A stretch of 64,000 nt of DNA. Origin: Mercenaria mercenaria. Taxonomy: Eukaryota; Mollusca; Bivalvia; Venerida; Veneridae. The notes beneath the pieces were generated by a model. It was given only the letters and a program-made list of their open reading frames with translations. It had not been told where the DNA came from and made no database searches. Positions 30,609 through 42,600 of the stretch are shown in pieces. The translations under genes were made by a program, and so were the position numbers. Location: assembly GCF_021730395.1 (NCBI RefSeq), contig NC_069373.1, positions 46,528,501 through 46,592,500 on the forward strand. The letters run 5' to 3'. Numbering within the stretch: the stretch's first letter is position 1; the number at the start of each line of letters is the position of its first letter.

Positions 30609-33600
30609 GTACACTAATTTTGTGATCACTGTTCGAAATTTGTAGATGTAGTTTACAAGAGCTAAGAGCATATAGTACTGCCCAAGTATGCCAAGTGACG
30701 TTCAAGGAATTGGCTATTCGTACAGTAATGTCGGTGAATAGAATCACAGGAGTCTGAAATTCTATCAATAAGACCATAGAAGTCTATCTTTACAAAAAAT
30801 ACCCCCTATATATATAAAATAATGCGTATTTTCAGGGGACCCTGGGTTTTTGACGTTTCATTCCTGGTGTTTATTTTATATATATAGGGGGTATTTTTTG
30901 TAAAGATAGACTTCTATGGTCTTATTGATAGAATTTCAGACTCCTGTGATAGAATGACCGGAAAGCACCGGATAGCACCGAAACACCGGAAAGCACTCAA
31001 ATTTCTTATAAAAAACATATAAGGGATGTTCTGGGCGAGTTTTCAATGGTTTAAATCGATTTATTATTGAAAAATACGTATAATTTGATAAAATTTTGAA
31101 CAATTAACTTGCTTGTATCAGGATAGTATGATAATTGACAATTAGCGAGTGCTTTCCGGTCAGTGAAAAAAGAAGAAATATATATATTTCTGTTAGAAAT
31201 ATAGTGCAGTTTTATCTTTCTACATGCTTTTAAGTGGTTTTACTTATTTATTAAGTAATCTGTTTCACATAGATTTATATTTGATCATATTGATGATGTG
31301 ACTATGTTGATTTGAATAGTGCTTTTCGGTCAGAATTTAAAAAAAAACGTTGGATAAAGTAATGTGAGAAATATTTAAGATATAGATCTCTATAATAATG
31401 ATGCCAAAAAATATGTAAATGATGCAATTACGTTGGGTCTATGTGAGTAAACCATATTCCCCAAACTGTCGAAAAGCAGTTCATAAAAACATAACATCTG
31501 AAACCGGAAAGCACTAACAGAAGTGTTTTTGTAGAAATTGAATAAAAAATAAAATAAAATAAATGTGTTTTTATATTGATATTTTAGTTTTCAATATCTG
31601 GATTATATGTAGCAAAAACAGACCTATATGAACTCACTTTGACTGACTATTAAACATTTCTAGATCACCGGAAAGCACATAAGACATCACAATATATTAC
31701 TTAAGATATGTAATGTTAAAAAATAACTCGCTTTATGTTTGATATTTTTCTTTGTTTTTATTTATAAAGTTAGACAGTTAATTCATCATTAGAATACCTG
31801 ATAACCTGATAAGAAACTTTAATTTAAAAAAAAAACGATAAACACAAGAAATAAACACGAAAAAAAAACGGGCAAGAAACAGACTTGATAAACTCAATAT
31901 TCACTCGAGATCACCGGAAAGCACACACGACGTCAGCGTGATCATAACTATTATTACTTAAGATTTTTAATTCATAAATATAAGTACTTTGTAAGAAATA
32001 TTAATTCATTATTATGTGTACTTGATAAGAAACATTGATAAATAAAATTAACGATAACCACTAGAATTAATAAAAATAAGTAGATCTAGCAGTAGTATAA
32101 CAAGTGTTAATCTAATCAATGATTAACGGTTTAGCGGCCTTACAGAGGTGTTAATTTAATCAAAGATGATTAATGGTGTTGTTTATTGAAAATGAAAAGA
32201 AATTGCACCGACCGGTTGGCTTTAATTTTGAAAAAGGATATTATTAACAGCGGTTTATCAAAAGCATATATGGCCAAACTGAGGAAACATTTAATGTACG
32301 ATCCATTTAATTCTTTTATTTCTTTTTTCTGAGATAATTAGTACAGACACCTTTTTTTTAAAGAGATGACATGAGAATTTTCCGACAAATTTTCAAACGG
32401 CGGTTTCCTTTTGATAAACACACCATACACCTTACATTAAACAATATATGTGACCAACAAATAGTTAATAAAGAACAATTATTTTTTGAGTAGAATCTAC
32501 ATTTAGTATATAAACACTGAAAAAGATATTCTTTTTACCATTCGATATTGCTATTTATGCTTATCTATTACGCTATTACATTGCTAAATCAAAATCAAAA
32601 TCATGACAGAATTTCCGTGCATTGAATGCACTTTAGAGTGTTCAGATGACACAATACAGTGTTCAAATTGTAGAAATTGGTTACATCGCACTTGTACAAA
32701 TTTGACTGATGTAGAATTTAGGTCTTGGTCAGATAGAAATTTAGTTTATCTGTGTAAATGTTGTGCATTCCGTGGAACGGATTACGATGCTGAAGGCGCT
32801 CTTAGGCGGTGAGTACATTTGTTGTTGTTTTTTTTATGAGGTCATTCCATGTTATCATGTTCAACACCAGTGGTGAGAAATTTTACCCAAATTGGCCAAT
32901 AAGATTTAAAAGATATTGTTTCATCGTGATACGACACTTGATGCAATCCATAAATTTTCTACGTAATACTCAACATATTGTAATTGCACATGATACATGA
33001 AAGGACACGTATCATTTGATTACCAGTTTAACAGTTCAATGACCGTCTGACGATTTATAGTTCATAACTTCTACGTGTCTCAGTCAACTATATAAGAGAA
33101 TTTTTTAAGCAATACGCAAGGTTTATTTAGAGTTTAAAATTATACCATGTTTTTCCTATGTATTTGTCAAATATATAAAAACAAAATTCATTATAAAGTT
33201 ACATTTTATTAAATCTCTTTTATAAAAACAAACACAAATAATAGTTTTGTTATTATCTCCCTTTATTTTTGAGTTTTGACGCTGAACCTGAAAAGCAAGC
33301 GAATGATTATATAGTTTTCAAGGTCATACAGTCCTAGGGGTGGACAAAACTTTCAATTTATGTGACATGCACGTCACGGTCACCGTTATAAGCAACTTAG
33401 TGTTAACAGACAACGGACGGACGATCATCCCATATTCATTGGTCCAATTTATCTGCATGATAACAGTGACTTTGAGTCGTACTGCCACTTTTTTTATCAT
33501 TTGAAAATGAAACTCTGCAGCTCCCCCTTTGTGATCCGGAATTACTAAAGAATAAAACTAATATAACATGTTCAGGGTTCTCGGAAACGCCGAAATCGGC

Positions 33601-36600
33601 GTCCCTGTACGCATAATTGGTCCCGGTATACGCGTGTTTATTGCAGCTTGGGAGTCCCCGGACGCACGTTTCTGCAGTGAGACGCAGTGAAAATTAATTG
33701 ATTTACATAAATTGCGAATACACAAGGTTTGACTCGGGAGCAAAATATGTGGGCGGAGTTACTCGCTTGTCACCGATAGCCGCGTATAGCCAATCAGCGT
33801 TGCCCGTTTCCACTTCACCGCGAGACAGATCAACTTGAATACATGTGATTGTCGGTGTGATTGCATAGGTGTCTAATTGCTAACGACGGATTACGTAGTG
33901 TTCGAAGTAACTTTGATTGTTTTCTCACGTACTAATTACCAATTTTAAAGAACTTTTTAGAATCTTTTTTAAGAAAGTGATAATTAGGCTTAATTATGAA
34001 TGTCCGAGTAATTTTAAGATGCTGTTGATGCCGGTCTTTATTTTCTGCAAAATCGCTAATGTTATTTGAGGAAGCATTTATTAATATGTTGATCTTAGGC
34101 ATACTGTGCATTCTTGTATTTTAGACACGTTAAAATAAAAGTAGTAATTGTTTATATATTTTCTTTTCACTGTATGTTTATATACGTTTCCATTCTGAAA
34201 TAAAAAGGTTAAGAAAAAATTATCAGGAGCAATTTTTGGGCAACTTGATATTTTCACAAGGGGGATTTTGTCCAACTTGATAACTTGAATGGGGGATTTT
34301 GTCCAGGAAGATCAAAACAGCAGGGATGTGGGGGGAGGGGGTGTTGTCCAGGGGTGATTTTTTCCTACATTAATGTTTGACTACATGTGACCTATTTTAT
34401 CTTTACCTTTTTACCACACCTTAACAATATTTATGTGAAGAACTGTGTTTACAAAATGTCTGTCGGCCTACACTTAATTTGACAGTACAATAAAGGCCTG
34501 TATTTTGACGAAACGTTTAAGTCTGTCCGTCAGTCTAGTCAGTAGTTGGGACTGCAACTTTTTCAGCTTTGGGAGTCCCAGGACTGCAACTTGAAATTGC
34601 TAGTGAGAACCCTGCATGTTATTTTTTATTCCTCTCTTCCGATAAGACCACCGTGATGATTGGATTAACGCCTATTAATTATCGCTAATATACAATCGCT
34701 GTGATTAAATTTGCACCTCGTTAATTAGAGATGTACAATACACGATGTGACAAGTGCTTTCCGGTAACCTTGAATTTGCTTTTCGGTACACAAATACATA
34801 TAATATTAAACGTAAACAAATGTAAACATGTCATATCATAAAATAGTTAAAGAAAAAAAAATGTTTAGTAATTCTGGATCATCGTATTTTTAATGTTTTT
34901 AATGTTTTTATATGTAAGTCTTGTCTTCAATTTGTGATCATAAAAGTTCAACAACTACGATGAATTTTACAGACCGGCATCTGCTTTACGTTTGTATGTA
35001 TATTATATGTCGTATGTGCTTGTACGTGTTTGTATGTTATTTTGACAGTTGTCACAAAAATAAATATGAGAATTGCTTTCAGATATGCTTTGATTCTCTT
35101 TATCTGTTTAACAAGTTTATTTATTTTAACACAGTTTTCTCAAAACCGGAAAGCACTATTGAAATAAATATTATCAAATGAACGTAATTATGAGACTTAA
35201 TTTGACCAAATATTTATCATTTTTTATTACTTTTTCAATCATTACAAGTTAAACAGATTCAACGCTATGATTAAAGATTGCTTTCCGGTCGTGTTGATAT
35301 ATTCACGAAGTGAATGGACATGTGCGTCGGACATTTAGTTTTCATGTAGACATTGATAAATTCGCTTATAATCAATTAATATAATAAAACTTCAAATAAT
35401 TATCTGAATTTCTGCTGCTCTTATACATTCGAATTTCCTTCAAATATTATTAATCTCTCATAATTTAACAGGATCGCAGAACCGGAAAGCACTCGCGAAA
35501 TGTCAATTATCATACTATCCTGATACAAGCAAGTTAATTGGTCAACATTTCATCAAATTATATCTTTTTAGCTCACCTGTCACATAGTGACAAGGTGAGC
35601 TTTTGTGATCACCCTTCGTCCGTCGTCCGTCGTCAGTCCGTCCGTCCGTCCGTGCGTCCGTCCGTCCGTCAACAATTTCTTGTCTGCACGATAGTGGTTT
35701 CATTTATGATTTTATTTTAACCAAACTTGCACACAACTTGTATTACCATAAGATCTCGGTTCCTTTCTTGAACTGGCCAGATCCCATTTTGGGTTCCAGA
35801 GTTATGGCCCCTGAAAGGGCCAAAATTAGCTATTTTGACCTTGTCTGCACAATAGCAGCTTTATTTATGATTTGATTTTTACCAAACTGGCACACAACTT
35901 GTATCACCATAAGATCTTGGTTCCTTTCTTGAACTGGCCAGATTCCTTTATGGGTTCCAGAGTTATGGCCCCTGAAAGGGCCAGAATTAGCTATTTTGAC
36001 CTTGTCTGCACAATAGCAGCTTCATTTATAATTTGATTTTAACCAAACTTGCACACAACATGTATCACTATAAGATCTTGGTTCCTTTCTTGAACTGGCC
36101 AGATCCCTTAATGGGTTTCAGAGTTATGGCCCCTGAAAGGGCCAAAATAAGCTGTTTTGACCTTGTCTGCACAATAGCAGCTTCATTTATGATTTGATTT
36201 TAACCAAACTTGCACAGAACTTGTATCACCATAAGATCTTGTTTCCTTTTTTGAACTGGCCAGATTCCATCATGGGTTCAAGAGTTATGGCCCCCTAAAG
36301 GTCCAAAATTGGCTATTTTGGCTTTTGCAGCCATATAGAGACTTCATTTATGGTTTTATTTGATACAAACTTCCAAAATATTTTCAACAACAATAAATCT
36401 TGGATTCCATGATAAATCAGATCCAATCGTAGGTTCCAGAGTTATTTTATATCTGATTACCTCCCCTGATTGTAATCAAAATGGATTTATATCAGTAAGT
36501 ACTTATAGGACTTACTTGAAATTTCATTATTGTCATTAGTTGGACTGAGCCAATCATGGTAGATAACTATGGACTGATTTTATGTCAAATTATCTCCCTT

Positions 36601-39600
36601 TATTTCAAATTAAAATGGCTATATCTCCATAACTAATGAAGATACTGATCTGAAATTTCATTTATGTCAACAGATTTACTTGGCAGATCTTTCTTTTGTT
36701 CACTTACAATAATTTTTTTTTAATTACTTCCCTTTTACGTTACTATAAATAGCTTATTTTTAGTAACTTTTTTATTATTGGCCGTAGGGGAAAACCGAGA
36801 CCACTTTTCTGTGGTATAACATGGATGGTACCTCCAATTTTTAGGTGTATTTTGACATATCTGTACCTTTTAAGAATTTTTTTTTTCTTTTTGGTTAAAT
36901 TTCTTCTCTTTGTTGTTTCTGTCCTTTGGACTTAGATAGTTTTTCCGAGGACCTTCTTGTCCTCAAGAGCAATAATAACAGGTGAGCGATATAGGGCCAT
37001 CATGGCCCTCTTGTTTTCAATAATAAATCGATTTAAACCATTGAAAACTCGCCCAGAACATCCCTTATATGTTTTTTATAAGAAATTTGAGTGCTTTCCG
37101 GTATTTCGGTGCTATCCAGTGCTTTCCGGTCATTCTATTTACCCCAGTAATGTCGGTATGATCCTGTACGATAGCCTCTCTGGCTATCAGTAAGGCTGTC
37201 TCGTACGAATAGTGAAATAGCCCAAATGTTTTGACCCAAGAAGAGCACAAAAAGTGCCCCATGTGTTGGCTTGACCCGCGAAAATTTTCTTTAATGTGTC
37301 TCGAGATTTTAAGTTTTGCCCCGTGTCAATCAAAATCCTAGTGAATTTCAATATTGTGGCTGCCACAATCTGAAGTGTGGCAGTAGACTGTTAAATGACA
37401 AGTGGTACAAACATGATAATAGGCTGCTCTTCGCGTTCTCATTAAACTTTTACACATTGATCAAGAAACACATCTGATAATGACAAGCATTATTGTACTA
37501 AATACAAACTGCGAGATGACGATGTGTCGATAGCTAATAAATATATGATGATCCTACTGCCATACCTCCGCTTATGGCGTCAAACAATATGAAATTCCAT
37601 GGGATTTCAGGCCTTTTTTTATGCTGATTTTAGGGCCAAAATTTGGCCCCATTCCCCAATCTAAAAATAGTGTTTTTCCTAGGCATTTTCAGTGTGGCGC
37701 CACGCCATGCCCCTTTTCCCGCGCGCCACGCTGCCCACCAAGAGGTCCGTATGCGCCACGTGCCTTTTGAATTGCCCACTTACAACTAATTATCATAAAA
37801 TTGTCACTGTGTTAATAATTTCTTACCTGTAATTAATGAACGACACAGGAAGCTGGCTCGTGTATTTCACGATTCGCATAGCGGGTGACATGAATCGAGT
37901 GACGTAATCATGACAGCGTGTGCTCGCTTTTCGGTCACTTTATCTTTGATCAATATTGATAACAATTATCTAATTCAAAGTTGAAATTTAATGATTCAAG
38001 TGTTATTTTTTCACACTTCGCTATTTGGAAGTTTAATGCGATATTGCAATATTAATTGTAATAATTAGTTCTGTTAAGATTCAAACATGCCGTCTGCTAA
38101 ACGTAGGCTCTCGCAATTGGAAAAAGGAAACGCAAAAATTGCCAAAAACAACATGTCAATGTTTGGATTTTTGTCACGGAATGATTCCGAGTAAGTATCT
38201 TTTAAAACCATTTTTTTTTCTCGTAAAACGATTTATGAATTGTTGTTTGTATTGTCTTTCGTAAAATTCTGGAAAACTGTTATTGATACATGATATCTAC
38301 AGAGACGCACATAGACACGTTTTTCTTTTCTTTTAGTAAACGTATTATAAATTATGAATATTAAATTAAGCAAATATGTCAAACAATAGAAAAGAAAATG
38401 AACGCCGTGAAATATAAATGTCGGCATCGAAACCGCAAATGATTGTTAGCATTTTCTTTCGTAAAATATGGGAAAACTATCATTCCTACAAGATATTTAC
38501 AGGGACGAACATACATACGAATTTTATTCTTTTAGTAAACGTATCAACATAAATTAAGAATATTAAACTAAGCAAATAGGTGAAAATAGTAGAAAGATAT
38601 ACACTATAAAATGAACGCCGTGAAATGTAAATTTCGGCATCGAAACCCGCAAATGATCGCCTCTTATGGAACGTGTGCCCGTATTTTTTTTTTTTTTTTT
38701 TTTTTAAATTCTTCCCATGTGGTTGTTTTTAATATTGAGAAAAAATGCATAAGACTGATTAATTAAAGTAGAATATACGTCGTACGTGAGAAGAAAAAAA
38801 CAGGAACAATTCAAGGCCATTTTTATGATTTTTGTATACTTCTTAGAATTATAAAATCTATTTTTCCGTCTATGCAATTAATGTTTTTTTTTGTGTTGTT
38901 TTTTTTCTCCAGAGCCAGTGCAGACACAACAAACGACAATGCGTCTGTCCCGACCACTGTGCAGCCGAGTAAAGGTACAGAATATCCAGACCTTGATCAA
39001 AGAAAGAAAAATTCTGGCCATGGTACCCAGTTCAACACGAAATGGCAAGATGGTCGCCCTTGGCTACAGTGTGTTAAAGAGATGAGCCCAGATGGGCATA
39101 AATTCGAGGCAATGTACTGTTCTGTGTGTAGCAAGTGGTCTTTAAAAAACCGCGGTCCCTGGGTGAGCACAGGCTGTACATCTATGCGACATGATGTCAT
39201 CGTCTGACATGAAGACTCAGAGCAACATAAAAATGCTATCTCTCAAGAACTCACAGCATCTGCCTCAATTGACAAACTAGCAAGGAACATTGATAGCCGT
39301 GAAAAGAAGGCTCTGATTGACGCACAGAAGGTGTTGCACTTCCTGATACGACACAACTTACCACACACCACTCTCTTCAAACCTCTGGTTGAACTTTGTG
39401 TGGCGCTTGGTGCTGAGAATCTTTCACATCTCAGCAAGGGCAAGAATGCACAGTACACCAGCCCTAAAATCATTGATGAATTCTTAACATGCCAAGCAGA
39501 AACTGTAGAGGAGGAAGTAAAGGAGAAGATTAAGACAAGTGATGCTTATGGTGTTATGAAAGATGAGTACACAGACGTCAGTGCACGTAAACATCTAGCA

Positions 39601-42600
39601 GTGGTGGGAAAGTATGTTTATAACGGTGAAAGCAACCTTTCTTTTCTACAAGACATACAACTTCCCAATGGTAGTGCTGACATCATATACCAGTCATTGA
39701 AGAATTATCTCCATGATGCATCAATCTCCTTGGATTCAATGACATCATTTGCTAGTGATGGTCCCTCAGTTATGACTGGAAAGAAGAATGGGGTGGTAGC
39801 AAAACTCAAAAAGGACAATCCTAGAGTAATCCCTGTTCACTGTCTAAATCACCGTCTTCAGCTTGCTGTGTCTAAGGCCTTTGGCAGTGTCCGTGAAATT
39901 GATTCAGTTGATGAAATACTAATTGCTATCTGGAAGTACTATCACTTTAGTACAGTAAAGTCTGGCAGTCTTGATGCTGTTCAGGATCTACTCCGGGAAA
40001 TGGGCACATCTGACACTAAGCAGAATCTGACAGTGAAAAAGGCAGTACATACCAGGTGGCTCAGTCATGAGAATGCCCTACACTCTATAAGGAAGTTATA
40101 TGTAGCTATCTGCCAGGACTTGGAGAATGCTGTCGTCTCTGGAAGAGATAAGAAACTTGGTGAAAAGTCTGGTCCCTCTGCAACAGGACTGCTGAAAATA
40201 ATGAAACAGTGTGACAAGCTTTTCTACATGCTCCTCCTCTGTGATATGTGCACAACCCTTGCCAGACTCACTCTTCTATTTGAAAGAGCTGACATTGATT
40301 TAGCATCAATTCAACCCCAGATACAGTTAGCAGTTGCCAACCTGCAAAATATGAAGAAGCGTCCTGGTCCCTACCTGTCAAAGGTCACAACAATGGCTGA
40401 AACACTAGGTATCAGTGTACAAGGTGAGAACAAGATTTATCAGGTCAGAGACAAATTCATTGATGCTGTAGTTGACCACATGGAGGAGCATTTGGAACAC
40501 TCTGAGCTTATATCTGCAATGTCAGTATTAGACCTTAGTCACATTCCAGCTGATCAAGCCACTTTTCATGGAGACACTGACATTTCACAACTTGCACAGC
40601 ATCTAGAACTCTCCGAGGACGATCTACTATTTGAGTGGAATGACATCAAGGAGAAATTCAGTGGTGTGTTGGATAAGTGTACCCCAAAGTTCATGCTGGC
40701 AAAGCTGTTCGAGACAAAGGAGACTACTGGATCCATCTTCCCTTTGATGACTTGCTTGTTGTCTGTACATGAGTCACTAATATTGTCTACTGCCCCTGTA
40801 GAAAGAGTATTCTCTCAGGTCAAATTAATTGTTACAGACCACCGCAACAGACATGAGGTTGAAACAACTAACAAACTTCTCATGATCAAATTGAACACAA
40901 AGTCAGCAAGTGATATAGACATGGACAAAGTGATCAAAAAATTCTTGGCAAAGAACAGACGCTTAATGTGAAGAGTCATGTTTTATCTAGAGACTAACAC
41001 TAGTCATAAACAGATGATTATGTTTTTAAGTTAAAACATTTATCTTCTTTAATAAGGTTTCTTGACCAGAATCTGCTAGATACATATTTAAACAGGAAAT
41101 ATTTACATTAATTTGTGTGTTGAAGAAAGTTTAGGAAGTTAACTAAACAAAGTCAGCAAATTGTATTAACTTCAATATGATTAATTATAACTATTTAAAA
41201 AATAGCTGTTTAATAAACTATAGTTGGCCCCAGGTCAGAAAGTCAGCAAATTGTATTAACTCATATGTTTCATTTGATGTGACAAAGTATTTACAATTAA
41301 TGATCAATTGTATTAACTTTGATACAATTAATGATCTGTTTGTAAAATGGAAAATGAAATTGTGTGTTTAAGAATATAAAGTAGGCCTAAGTTAAGAAAG
41401 TCAACCAATAGTATTAACTGACATGCTTTATTTGATAGGTCTTATGTGTACTATATGAAATAATGTTCTTTTTGTAAAAGAGTGAATTAAATTGTGTGTT
41501 TAGGACATTGTTACTTTTTGTTCATCAAACTTCAATGATCTAAAATGACTGATAAAATGCCCTTTTTGCATAGCGAACCGCGGAAAAGTGCCCTTATGCC
41601 CTAGCAGCACCACGCCCCATTCTGGTCCTGGGAAAAACACTAAAAAAGTATACTTTTTTGGCAGTGGCTACGATTACGGTACCGTAATCCTAGCCTCCAA
41701 TTCTAGGAATACGGAAGTTCCGTATTCCTAGACAACCCTATGAGGATAGGCTAGGATTACGGAAGTATTTTAGAGGCATGCATAAATGATTTTGTAAACT
41801 TACTTAATTCACTTAAAATAGCTTTTTTTCATGCCTGCCTAATTATTTCGTGTTATAGATCAGCCAATTTGGGTTAATATAATCTTAAAAAATATATTAA
41901 TGGCGGCGCGCGGAACGATAATAGAAATATGAGGGTCAAAGTTAGATTAAAAAAATTCTATACTTTTAATTTTAGGAGTTGATTTTGCCTATCACTTGAG
42001 TTTTCCACGTAAAAACAGGAGAAATCAACACCCGTATGCATAAGTTTTTCTTTCCAAGACCATAGTAGATATCATTTCTTTTCTGAAATGGCAGACAAAC
42101 GAATAATTATATTGTTAATAATAGCTTAAAAGGATTTAAAAAAATATTATTTTTAGCTCATCTGATTTTTTGAAAAAAAATGATGAGTTATTGTCATCAC
42201 TTGAGCGGTTGTCGGCGTCGGCGTCGGCGTTGCCTGGTTAAGTTTTATGTTTAGGTCAGCTTTTCTCCTAAACTATCAAAGCTATTGCTTTGAAACTTGG
42301 AATACTTGTTCACCATCATAAGCTGACCCTGTATAGCAAGAAACATAACTCCATCTTGCTTTTTGCAAGATTTATGGCCCCTTTTGTACTTAGAAAATAT
42401 CAGATTTCTTGGTTAAGTTTTATGTTTAGGTCAGCTTTTCTCCTAAACTATCAAAGCTATTGCTTTGAAACTTGGAATACTTGTTCACCATCATAAGCAG
42501 ACCCTGTACATCAAGAAACATAACTCCATCTTGCTTTTTGCAAGATTTATTGCCCCTTTTGGACTTAGAAAATCAGTTTTCTTGGTTAAGTTTTATGTTT

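Larger units (their letters stand above)
30736..37142. mobile_element. 6.4-kb DNA transposon with about 220-bp TIRs and ACCGGAAAGCAC motifs
   Basis: The left end (30,734-30,744, then 30,956-31,165) and the right end (35,465-35,569, then 37,014-37,142) are long inverted repeats starting G-T-R-AATAGAATGACCGG. Each end is interrupted by a later insertion. CAGTAATGTCGGT flanks the element at 30,723-30,735 and 37,145-37,157. The word ACCGGAAAGCAC or its complement occurs about a dozen times, clustered at both ends (31.0-31.9 and 34.7-37.1 kb), as expected for transposase-binding sites. One PHD-finger exon lies inside (32,603). No transposase core was recognised, so the superfamily is unknown. Confidence 0.75.

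Noticed and set aside
32603-32808. Alternative SMC1 exon
   Set aside because: The PHD exon starts with its own ATG, is inside a transposon, and joining it would break the SMC1 frame at Walker A; exon 1 to exon 2 (44,138) restores the conserved motif exactly.
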